From NCBI GenBank assembly GCA_943324925.2, contig CALPNL020000153.1, forward strand, positions 1 to 5,014: DNA of 5,014 bases. The letters run 5' to 3'. The position numbers and the translations under genes were made by a program. The notes beneath the pieces are model-generated. The model had not been told where the DNA came from. It saw only the letters and a list, made by a program, of their open reading frames with translations, and did not search any database. Each line of letters starts with the position of its first letter. Within the stretch, counting starts at the first letter, position 1. Source of the stretch: Chitinophaga pinensis (GTDB lineage: Bacteria; Bacteroidota; Bacteroidia; Flavobacteriales; Flavobacteriaceae). This document shows positions 1 through 5,014 of the stretch, one piece after another.

Positions 1-1167
1 ACAGGAAAATATGAAGCTGCGGAATTACGTGATGGTGGTAAAGCATTCCTTGGAAAAGGAGTTTTAAAAGCAGTCGAAAATGTAAATACAAAAATTGCTG
101 AAGAATTATTAGGAATTTCTGTTTTTGAGCAAAATCTTATTGATCAAGTGATGATCGATTTAGACGGAACTCCAAATAAATCCAATTTGGGTGCCAACGC
201 AATATTAGGAGTTTCATTGGCAGCAGCCAAAGCAGCCGCTAATGAATTGGGATTACCATTATACAGATATATCGGTGGAGTTTCTGCCAATACTTTACCA
301 GTTCCAATGATGAACATCATCAACGGGGGTTCTCACTCTGATGCGCCGATTGCATTTCAAGAGTTTATGATTTTCCCGGTAAAAGCAACTTCATTCACAC
401 AAGCCATGCAAATGGGAACGGAGATTTTCCACCACCTTAAAAAAGTATTGCACGACAGAGGTTTAAGTACAGCAGTGGGTGACGAAGGTGGATTTGCTCC
501 AAACTTAGCAGGTGGAACCGAAGACGCATTAGATACAATTAAAAAAGCGGTGGAAGCGGCAGGGTACTCATTCGGAAACGAAATAATGATTGCCTTAGAT
601 TGTGCTGCTTCAGAATTCTATGTAAACGGAAAATACGATTACACAAAATTTGAAGGGGAAACAGGAAAAATTAGAACTTCGGAAGAGCAAGCCGATTATT
701 TAGCGGAATTAGCTTCTAAATATCCTATTATTTCTATTGAAGACGGAATGGATGAAAACGACTGGGACGGTTGGAAATACCTGACAGATAAAATAGGACA
801 TAAAACACAATTAGTAGGTGACGATTTATTTGTTACCAATGTGGAGCGTCTTTCAACTGGAATTGAAAAAGGTATTGCCAATTCAATCTTAGTGAAAGTA
901 AACCAAATAGGAACTTTAACAGAAACTATTGCAGCAGTAAATATGGCTAAAAATGCAGGTTATACCTCTGTAATGTCACACCGTTCAGGAGAAACAGAAG
1001 ACAATACCATTGCCGATTTAGCAGTAGCCTTAAATTGTGGTCAAATAAAAACAGGTTCTGCTTCAAGAAGTGATCGTATGGCAAAATACAATCAATTGCT
1101 TAGAATTGAAGAAGAGTTAGGAGATGTAGCTTATTTTCCAGGTGCAAAAGCATTCAAAATCAAATAA
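1..1167 (+). CDS. eno: Enolase (phosphopyruvate hydratase), 5'-truncated by the window edge
   Basis: Enolase interconverts 2-phosphoglycerate and phosphoenolpyruvate in glycolysis and gluconeogenesis; it is cytosolic and needs Mg2+. The frame is open from base 1 and shows 388 residues. Aligned from memory with E. coli enolase (432 aa), the first residue (T of TGKYEAAELRDGG) matches about residue 43, so roughly 42 N-terminal residues lie outside the window. Seen, in visible-residue numbering: the acid-loop Glu162 in GDEGGFAPN; Mg ligands Asp200 (ALDCAASEF), Glu247 (SIEDG) and Asp274 (LVGDDLF); catalytic Lys299 (LVKVNQIG); and the substrate loop SHRSGETED at 326-334. All key residues are present and the C-terminus is intact. 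A GTG at 148 could be mistaken for the start, but conserved enolase sequence continues upstream of it. A strong terminator follows 19 bp after the stop, so the transcript ends here. The promoter is outside the window. Confidence 0.98.
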   Translation, partial: TGKYEAAELRDGGKAFLGKGVLKAVENVNTKIAEELLGISVFEQNLIDQVMIDLDGTPNKSNLGANAILGVSLAAAKAAANELGLPLYRYIGGVSANTLPVPMMNIINGGSHSDAPIAFQEFMIFPVKATSFTQAMQMGTEIFHHLKKVLHDRGLSTAVGDEGGFAPNLAGGTEDALDTIKKAVEAAGYSFGNEIMIALDCAASEFYVNGKYDYTKFEGETGKIRTSEEQADYLAELASKYPIISIEDGMDENDWDGWKYLTDKIGHKTQLVGDDLFVTNVERLSTGIEKGIANSILVKVNQIGTLTETIAAVNMAKNAGYTSVMSHRSGETEDNTIADLAVALNCGQIKTGSASRSDRMAKYNQLLRIEEELGDVAYFPGAKAFKIK

Positions 1168-1186
1168 GTTGTAATTCCCCAATCAT

Positions 1187-1225
1187 AAACGTCCAGTTAG
1201 CTAATTGCTAATTGGACGTTTTTTT
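1187..1225 (+). terminator. Intrinsic terminator of eno
   Basis: Two 14-nt arms, AAACGTCCAGTTAG (1187-1200) and CTAATTGGACGTTT (1208-1221), pair throughout with a single G-U wobble around a 7-nt loop. An uninterrupted T-run ends at 1225. It starts 19 bp after the eno stop codon. The loop CTAATTG repeats the first seven bases of the right arm, giving a tandem 7-mer. Confidence 0.93.
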
Positions 1226-1250
1226 ATGCCGATTTTTATGTTTTTCTAAT

Positions 1251-1266
1251 AAGGCTTGCCTTTTTT
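1251..1266 (+). terminator. Possible weak second hairpin with T-run
   Basis: AAGG and CCTT (optionally AAGGC/GCCTT) form a 4-5 bp stem with a tiny loop, followed by TTTT. It could back up the strong eno terminator just upstream, but a stem this short occurs easily by chance in AT-rich DNA. Confidence 0.25.
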
Positions 1267-1285
1267 ATAATTTTTATATTTAATT

Positions 1286-1299
1286 TAACGAAATCGTTA
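1286..1299. promoter_or_regulatory. Dyad symmetry upstream of gltA, candidate regulator site
   Basis: TAACGA-AA-TCGTTA is a perfect inverted repeat with 6-bp arms and a 2-bp centre. It lies about 40 bp upstream of the gltA -7 box, so its centre would sit near -53 of the inferred start of transcription, a usual place for an activator. No regulator is known to me for this sequence; the function is inferred from symmetry and place only. Confidence 0.35.
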
Positions 1300-1301
1300 C
1301 C

Positions 1302-1330
1302 GTATTTCTTTTTTAATTAATATGAAATAC
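1302..1330. promoter_or_regulatory. Spaced inverted repeat overlapping the gltA core promoter, candidate operator
   Basis: GTATTTC (1302-1308) and GAAATAC (1324-1330) are perfect reverse complements. Their centres are 22 bp apart, about two turns of B-DNA. The 15-bp spacer holds the palindrome TTAATTAA (1313-1320). The right arm ends two bases before the -7 box, so a protein bound here would cover the -33 to -7 region. AT-rich DNA gives chance symmetry, so this is only a candidate. Confidence 0.35.
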
Positions 1331-1332
1331 CT

Positions 1333-1340
1333 TAATTTTG
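1333..1340 (+). promoter_or_regulatory. Bacteroidetes-type -7 box of the gltA promoter
   Basis: TAATTTTG matches the Bacteroidetes consensus TANNTTTG exactly. It predicts transcription starting near 1346 and a leader of about 29 nt before the gltA ATG. No clear TTG-type -33 box stands at the usual distance; that region is T-rich. The strong terminator upstream means gltA needs its own promoter, which supports the call. Confidence 0.6.
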
Positions 1341-1374
1341 TTCACTATTATAAATTAGATTTTTTCCACATATT

Positions 1375-2658
1375 ATGTCAAAAATAGCTGTATTAGAATT
1401 AGAAGGTAAAAAATATGAATTTCCTGTAATTGTAGGAAGTGAAAATGAAGTAGCCATAGATGTTAATAAATTACGTGATTTATCAGGCGCAATCACTCTA
1501 GATCCAGGGTATAAAAATTCAGGATCTTGTAAAAGCGAAATCACTTTCCTAGATGGGGAAGAAGGAATTTTGCGTTACAGAGGGTATGCAATTGAAGAAT
1601 TGGCTGACAAAGCCAATTTCCTTGAAGTTTCTTATTTATTAATTTTCGGAGAATTACCTACAGCACAGCAGTTAGAAGATTTTGAGACCAACATTAGAAA
1701 ATACACCTTGGTTAATGAAGAAATGAAAAACATCATTGATGGATTTCCTAAAACTGCCCATCCAATGGGAGTTTTATCTTCTTTGACAAGTGCCTTAACC
1801 GCCTTTAATCCTAAGTCGGTAAATGTTGAAAATGAAAAAGAAATGTATGAAGCGGTTTGTAAAACAATGGGTAAATTCCTTGTTATTGCAACGTGGACCT
1901 ACAGAAAAAGCATGGGTTATCCATTAAATTATTATGATAATACAAAAGGATATGTAGACAACTTTATGCGATTAATGTTTGAAATTCCTACAGGTCCTTA
2001 TGCTTCTAACCCAGTGGTTATTGATGCTCTAAATAAATTATTTATCCTTCATGCCGATCATGAGCAAAATTGCTCTACTTCAACTGTTAGAATGGTTGGT
2101 TCTTCTCACGCTGGTTTATTTGCCTCTATCTCAGCAGGAGTTTCTGCACTTTGGGGACCCTTGCACGGTGGTGCCAATCAAGCAGTTCTTGAAATGTTAG
2201 AAGAAATTCAGAAAAATGGTGGCGATGCAGATAAATATATGGCCAAAGCAAAAGACAAAGACGATCCATTCCGATTAATGGGATTCGGACACCGGGTGTA
2301 CAAAAATTTTGACCCAAGAGCAAAAATCATTAAAAAAGCGGCAGACGAAGTTTTAGCTACTTTAGGGGTTAATGATCCAATTTTAGCGATAGCAAAAAGA
2401 TTAGAAGAAGCGGCTTTAGTGGATGAATATTTTGTTTCTAGAAAATTATATCCAAATGTCGATTTCTACTCAGGAATTATATACCGTGCGCTAGGAATTC
2501 CAACAGATATGTTCACCGTATTATTTGCCATTGGAAGATTACCAGGTTGGATTGCACAATGGAAAGAAATGCGTGAAAATAAAGAGCCTATTGGTCGCCC
2601 AAGACAAGTTTATATTGGCGAGCCATTAAGAGATTTTAAATCTATTGAGAAAAGATAA
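1375..2658 (+). CDS. gltA: Citrate synthase, type II
   Basis: Citrate synthase condenses acetyl-CoA with oxaloacetate to citrate and CoA, the entry step of the TCA cycle, in the cytosol. The protein has 427 residues, the same length as the E. coli type II enzyme. The catalytic triad is visible at nearly the E. coli positions: His264 in GPLHGGANQ, His306 in GFGHRVYK and Asp363 in NVDFYSG. The N-terminal small domain typical of the type II (usually hexameric) group is present (LDPGYKNSGSC, about residues 42-52). The C-terminal block GRLPGWIAQWKE carries the conserved large-domain sequence. The ATG at 1375 is chosen because it gives the full family length and a normal N-terminus (MSKIAVLELEGKKYEF). 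There is no Shine-Dalgarno sequence, as expected in Bacteroidetes. It sits alone between two terminators and so is probably monocistronic. Allosteric NADH inhibition is known for some type II enzymes; I cannot tell whether it applies here. Confidence 0.97.
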   Translation: MSKIAVLELEGKKYEFPVIVGSENEVAIDVNKLRDLSGAITLDPGYKNSGSCKSEITFLDGEEGILRYRGYAIEELADKANFLEVSYLLIFGELPTAQQLEDFETNIRKYTLVNEEMKNIIDGFPKTAHPMGVLSSLTSALTAFNPKSVNVENEKEMYEAVCKTMGKFLVIATWTYRKSMGYPLNYYDNTKGYVDNFMRLMFEIPTGPYASNPVVIDALNKLFILHADHEQNCSTSTVRMVGSSHAGLFASISAGVSALWGPLHGGANQAVLEMLEEIQKNGGDADKYMAKAKDKDDPFRLMGFGHRVYKNFDPRAKIIKKAADEVLATLGVNDPILAIAKRLEEAALVDEYFVSRKLYPNVDFYSGIIYRALGIPTDMFTVLFAIGRLPGWIAQWKEMRENKEPIGRPRQVYIGEPLRDFKSIEKR

Positions 2659-2680
2659 AATTTTCCGATTAATAATTGAG

Positions 2681-2710
2681 AAAGCTTCACAAAATGTGAA
2701 GCTTTTTTTT
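2681..2710 (+). terminator. Intrinsic terminator of gltA
   Basis: AAAGCTTCAC (2681-2690) and GTGAAGCTTT (2696-2705) form a perfect 10-bp stem with a 5-nt AAAAT loop. T continues to 2710. It begins 22 bp after the gltA stop codon. The last T is also the first base of the next gene's -7 box. Confidence 0.93.
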
Positions 2711-2717
2711 ATATTTG
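2710..2717 (+). promoter_or_regulatory. -7 box for the DDAH-like gene
   Basis: TATATTTG fits TANNTTTG exactly and lies 27 bp before the ATG at 2745, so transcription would begin near 2723 with a leader of about 20 nt. The place of the -33 element is occupied by the gltA terminator hairpin, and no TTG is seen at the standard spacing. The only nearby TTG (2676-2678) is too far upstream. Confidence 0.55.
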
Positions 2718-2744
2718 TAGATAGTCTATTCTAAAAAAACTCCC

Positions 2745-3659
2745 ATGTTAAAGTTAAATGTAAAAAACGAAACAGCAAGATTGAGAGCAGTAGTTTTAGG
2801 GTCGGCAATTAATAATGGGTCAACACCAACCGTAGAAGAAGCTTACGATCCAAAATCATTAGAGCACATTATAGCAGGAACCTATCCTGTGGAAGCCGAT
2901 ATGGTAAAAGAAATGGAAGCCTTTTATGACGTTTTTAAAAAATATGAAGTGACGGTTTATCGGCCTGAAATGATTGAAAACTACAACCAGATTTTCACAC
3001 GAGATATAGGTTTTGTAATTGACGATATTTTCATCAAAGCCAATATCTTACCCGACAGAGAAAGGGAATTAGACGCAATCAAATACATTACTGACCAAAT
3101 AGATCCCTTAAAAGTGATTCGTCCACCCGAAGAAGTGCATATTGAAGGTGGCGATGTGATGCTTTGGAATAATTATATTTTCATAGGAACCTATAAAGGT
3201 AGTGATTACAAAGATTATATCACCGCAAGAACCAATTGGCAGGGAGTTGAATTTATAAGAAATCTATTTCCAAATAGAATTGTAAAAGAATTCGATTTGG
3301 TTAAATCCAAGATTGAAGCTCGAGACAACGCACTTCACCTAGATTGCTGTTTTCAACCGGTAGGACTTGATAAAGGAATAATATACAAACAAGGTTTTCG
3401 TGAAGAAGCTGATTATTTATATCTCGTAGCACTTTTTGGAAAAGAAAATCTATTTCACATCAATAGAAATGAAATGTACCATATGAATTCTAATGTTTTC
3501 TCGATTGCGCCCAATGTTGTGGTTTCCGAACAAAAATTCGATAGATTAAACACTTGGCTTAGAGAAAAAGGATTCACAGTGGAAGAAATTCCGTATGCAG
3601 AAATAGCCAAACAAGAAGGCTTATTAAGATGTTCGACTTTACCACTAATTAGAGACTGA
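2745..3659 (+). CDS. Dimethylarginine dimethylaminohydrolase / arginine deiminase-like enzyme
   Basis: This 304-residue protein belongs to the guanidino-group modifying superfamily (pentein fold: DDAH, arginine deiminase, amidinotransferases), in which a Cys attacks the guanidinium carbon. Motifs in order: FTRDIGF with Asp87, IEGGD at 133-137 (Glu134 and Asp137), HLDCCF with the probable catalytic His198, and GLLRCSTLPL with the probable nucleophile Cys296. The end of the protein, eight residues after the Cys, resembles the DDAH terminus, while FTRD and HLD also occur in arginine deiminases. The product would be citrulline if the substrate is arginine or methylarginine. An amidinotransferase activity cannot be excluded from sequence. 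No signal peptide or membrane segment is seen, so it is probably cytosolic. The ATG at 2745 follows a -7 box at a sensible distance and lacks a Shine-Dalgarno sequence. It is followed by a CtlX-type citrulline hydrolase, which favours citrulline as product. Its stop codon overlaps the first unit of a 16-nt tandem repeat. Confidence 0.85.
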   Translation: MLKLNVKNETARLRAVVLGSAINNGSTPTVEEAYDPKSLEHIIAGTYPVEADMVKEMEAFYDVFKKYEVTVYRPEMIENYNQIFTRDIGFVIDDIFIKANILPDRERELDAIKYITDQIDPLKVIRPPEEVHIEGGDVMLWNNYIFIGTYKGSDYKDYITARTNWQGVEFIRNLFPNRIVKEFDLVKSKIEARDNALHLDCCFQPVGLDKGIIYKQGFREEADYLYLVALFGKENLFHINRNEMYHMNSNVFSIAPNVVVSEQKFDRLNTWLREKGFTVEEIPYAEIAKQEGLLRCSTLPLIRD

Positions 3660-3745
3660 GAAAGTTGTATGTTGAGAAAGTTGTAAGTTGTAAAAAGGTT
3701 GTAAGTTGAGGAAGTTGCAAGTTAAAAAAGTTGTAAGTTGTAAGT
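3657..3745 (+). repeat. 16-nt tandem repeat array, starting in the stop codon of the DDAH-like gene
   Basis: Five units follow the consensus TGAGAAAGTTGTAAGT: 3657-3672, 3673-3688, 3689-3706 (18 nt), 3707-3722 and 3723-3738. A final 7-nt partial unit TGTAAGT lies at 3739-3745. The core TGTAAGT (or TGTATGT, TGCAAGT) recurs six times, at 3666, 3682, 3700, 3716, 3732 and 3739. The TGA of the first unit is the stop codon of the upstream gene. There are no unique spacers between units, so this is not a CRISPR array. No coding potential is apparent. Confidence 0.9.
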
Positions 3746-3808
3746 TCTATTTTGTACTAAAATTTATATTACTCGTTTAGCTAGCAAATTAAAACCTTTT
3801 ATTATCGA
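3746..3808. other. AT-rich spacer between two repeat arrays
   Basis: This 63-bp stretch separates the 16-nt repeats from the heptad repeats. It contains the palindrome GCTAGC (3780-3785) and a near-match to a -7 box, TATTTTG (3748-3754, one base short and starting within the spacer). AACCTTTT at 3793-3800 is the perfect reverse complement of AAAAGGTT at 3693-3700. I see no gene or clear promoter in it. It would form the loop if the flanking arrays paired. Confidence 0.55.
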
Positions 3809-3878
3809 ACTCAGAACCTACAACCTATAACCTACAACTAATAACCTACAACATAGAACCCAAAACGTACAACCAATA
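3809..3878 (+). repeat. Ten degenerate heptads ACNNANA just upstream of ctlX
   Basis: Ten consecutive 7-mers each keep A1, C2, A5 and A7: ACTCAGA, ACCTACA, ACCTATA, ACCTACA, ACTAATA, ACCTACA, ACATAGA, ACCCAAA, ACGTACA, ACCAATA. The phase never slips over 70 bp, and the commonest unit is ACCTACA. The array ends nine bases before the ctlX ATG. The reverse complement of the heptad pattern (TNTNNGT) matches the TGTAAGT core of the array on the other side of the spacer. Confidence 0.9.
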
Positions 3879-3887
3879 ATAAAAACC

Positions 3888-4829
3888 ATGAATCAAACTA
3901 CCAACTCTATTTTAATGATTCGCCCTGTTGCTTTTCGAATGAACGAGCAAACGGCTGTAAATAACTATTACCAAAAAGTGATCGACGGGTTATTGCCGGC
4001 AACGGTTAATGCTAAAGCCCAACAAGAATTTGATGCTTTTGTTTTAAAATTAGAGGCCGTTGGCGTTGAGGTAATTGTCGTGCAAGACACCCTTAACCCA
4101 GATACCCCGGATAGTATTTTTCCAAACAACTGGATCTCCTTTCATGAAAATGGCGACATCTCTTTGTTTCCAATGTTTGCTAAAAACAGACGTTTAGAAC
4201 GCCGCGAAGACATTCTCGATATTCTCGAAGAAAAAGGCTTTGTTATTGACAATATCATGGATTATACTTCTGCCGAAGAAGACGATTTTTTCCTTGAAGG
4301 TACTGGAAGTATTCTTCTAGATCGTGCTAATGGCAAGGCCTACTGTGCCTTATCTCCAAGAGCCGATGAAGAGTTATTTATAGAGTTTTGTGAAGATTTT
4401 GACTTAAATCCTATTATTTTCGAAGCGTTTCAAACTGTAAATGGCGAACGTAAATTAATCTATCATACCAATGTTATGATGTGCATTGGCGAAACCTATG
4501 CCGTTATTTGCGCCGATTCAATAGACGATAAAAAGGAACGCAAAATGGTGGTCGATAGTTTAAAAGGCGATGATAAAGAAGTGATTTACATTACGGAAGA
4601 GCAAGTCAATAATTTTGCTGGAAACATGCTTGAGGTTAAAGGGGCAAACGATAGAAGGTACTTGGTAATGAGTTCAGCAGCGTATAAAAGTCTTACCAAA
4701 AAGCAAATTGCCCAATTGGAAGAACATGTTACTATTTTAAGTGCCAATTTAGATACTATTGAGGCTTGTGGTGGTGGAAGTGCCCGTTGTATGATGGCCG
4801 AAATATTCTTACCAAAAGAGGAAATTTAA
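3888..4829 (+). CDS. ctlX: Citrulline hydrolase (citrulline ureidase), CtlX family
   Basis: Proteins of this family hydrolyse the ureido group of citrulline, giving ornithine, CO2 and ammonia; the activity here is inferred from family. The 313-residue protein has the pentein-type layout: FPNNW at 78-82, LEGTGS at 136-141 (Glu137), YHTNVMM with the probable catalytic His193, and CGGGSARCMMAEIFLP with the probable nucleophile Cys301. These motifs separate it from ordinary arginine deiminase (FTRD, EGGD, HCMT) and from its upstream neighbour. The ATG at 3888 is used because the conserved SILMIRPVAF begins just inside it; the Met at codon 10 would cut into that block. The start lies in an A-rich leader, without a Shine-Dalgarno sequence, directly after the heptad repeats. 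No clear promoter is seen in the gap, so it may be read from the upstream gene through the repeats. Gly codon GGC is used at least seven times, more than in the upstream genes. An amidinotransferase-type label is also common for this family. Confidence 0.87.
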   Translation: MNQTTNSILMIRPVAFRMNEQTAVNNYYQKVIDGLLPATVNAKAQQEFDAFVLKLEAVGVEVIVVQDTLNPDTPDSIFPNNWISFHENGDISLFPMFAKNRRLERREDILDILEEKGFVIDNIMDYTSAEEDDFFLEGTGSILLDRANGKAYCALSPRADEELFIEFCEDFDLNPIIFEAFQTVNGERKLIYHTNVMMCIGETYAVICADSIDDKKERKMVVDSLKGDDKEVIYITEEQVNNFAGNMLEVKGANDRRYLVMSSAAYKSLTKKQIAQLEEHVTILSANLDTIEACGGGSARCMMAEIFLPKEEI

Positions 4830-4844
4830 ACCCCATTTTATTCG

Positions 4845-4852
4845 TATTTTTG
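4845..4852 (+). promoter_or_regulatory. -7 box very close to the CoA-binding gene start
   Basis: TATTTTTG is an exact TANNTTTG match, with only four bases between it and the ATG at 4857. Transcription starting five to seven bases after the box would begin at or inside the start codon, giving a leaderless or nearly leaderless mRNA. No clear -33 box is seen; that region falls on the ctlX stop codon. Confidence 0.55.
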
Positions 4853-4856
4853 CAAA

Positions 4857-5014
4857 ATGAAAAATAAAAAAACACTCGTACTCGGCGCGTCAACAAAGCC
4901 TGATCGATACTCGTATAAAGCCATCACTATGTTAGTTGAGAAAGGGCATTCGGTATTAGCCATTGGGCAAAATACAGGCGAAGTTGCGGGAATTAAAATT
5001 TACACCAAAGCCAT
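4857..5014 (+). CDS. Small CoA-binding domain protein, 3'-truncated by the window edge
   Basis: Only the first 52 residues are visible. They begin with a Rossmann-type strand and turn, TLVLGAS (6-12), then KPDRYSYKA (14-22), an amphipathic helix, and a second strand GHSVLAIG (30-37). This is the pattern of small single-domain CoA-binding proteins (CoA_binding_2 type, usually about 120 residues), related to part of succinyl-CoA synthetase. Their cellular role is not settled, and nothing here ties it to the citrulline pathway. It starts 27 bp after ctlX. The ATG at 4857 is chosen because the first strand follows directly. Its own -7 box at 4845-4852 suggests separate transcription, although read-through from ctlX is possible because no terminator lies between them. 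Confidence 0.83.
   Translation, partial: MKNKKTLVLGASTKPDRYSYKAITMLVEKGHSVLAIGQNTGEVAGIKIYTKA

Noticed and set aside
696..881. 61-codon open frame on the - strand inside eno
   Set aside because: It lies wholly antisense to a conserved enzyme core, and its product resembles no family I recognise.
148..1167. Enolase starting at the GTG at 148
   Set aside because: The same frame is open back to base 1 and encodes conserved enolase sequence (ELRDGGKAFLGKGV) upstream of this codon, so the gene is cut by the window edge and does not start here.
1332..1544. 70-codon open frame on the - strand over the gltA start
   Set aside because: It overlaps the gltA promoter and N-terminus in antisense and has no recognisable motif or promoter of its own.
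2126..2323. 65-codon open frame on the - strand inside gltA
   Set aside because: It is antisense to the catalytic His264-His306 region, whose coding constraint explains the open frame.
3748..3754. -7 box for ctlX (TATTTTG)
   Set aside because: It is one base short of TANNTTTG, has no TTG at the right spacing, and would leave a leader of over 120 nt through the whole heptad array.
3657..3878. CRISPR array
   Set aside because: The units are directly tandem (16 nt and 7 nt) without unique spacers, are too short for CRISPR repeats, and no cas gene is present.
3657..3887. Insertion sequence or small transposon remnant
   Set aside because: The inverted arrays suggest element ends, but there is no transposase fragment, no clear target-site duplication and no exact terminal repeat, so only a repeat call is justified.

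Overview
The window looks like the chromosome of a member of the Flavobacteriaceae, probably Flavobacterium or a close relative. The DNA is AT-rich, and the intergenic regions are especially so. There are no Shine-Dalgarno sequences ahead of the starts. Three gene starts are preceded by the Bacteroidetes promoter -7 box TANNTTTG. The protein variants, such as the GGSHSDAPIAFQEF segment of enolase, fit that phylum. The species call is an inference from these features and not from a database match.

All genes lie on the + strand. Positions 1-1167 hold the enolase gene (eno) without its first ~42 codons; a strong intrinsic terminator follows at 1187-1225. After an AT-rich regulatory gap with two dyad symmetries and a -7 box comes gltA (1375-2658), a full-length type II citrate synthase. 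It is closed by a second clean terminator at 2681-2710, whose U-tract touches the -7 box of the next gene. Positions 2745-3659 encode a dimethylarginine dimethylaminohydrolase / arginine deiminase-like enzyme of the guanidino-group modifying superfamily. A 228-bp repeat-rich gap (3660-3887) follows: a 16-nt tandem repeat that begins inside the upstream stop codon, an AT-rich spacer, and then ten heptads of the form ACNNANA running up to the next gene. Positions 3888-4829 encode a CtlX-type citrulline hydrolase. At 4857 a small CoA-binding (Rossmann-fold) protein begins and runs off the right edge; its -7 box is so close to the ATG that the mRNA may be nearly leaderless.

Functionally, eno and gltA are housekeeping genes of glycolysis and the TCA cycle, each apparently its own transcription unit. 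The two following genes belong to the same fold superfamily and can be read as a two-step route. The first would release citrulline from arginine or a methylated arginine, and the second would hydrolyse citrulline to ornithine, CO2 and ammonia. This route is inferred from family membership and adjacency. The least explained part of the window is the repeat-filled gap between these two genes. No mobile element, CRISPR array, tRNA or rRNA was seen.
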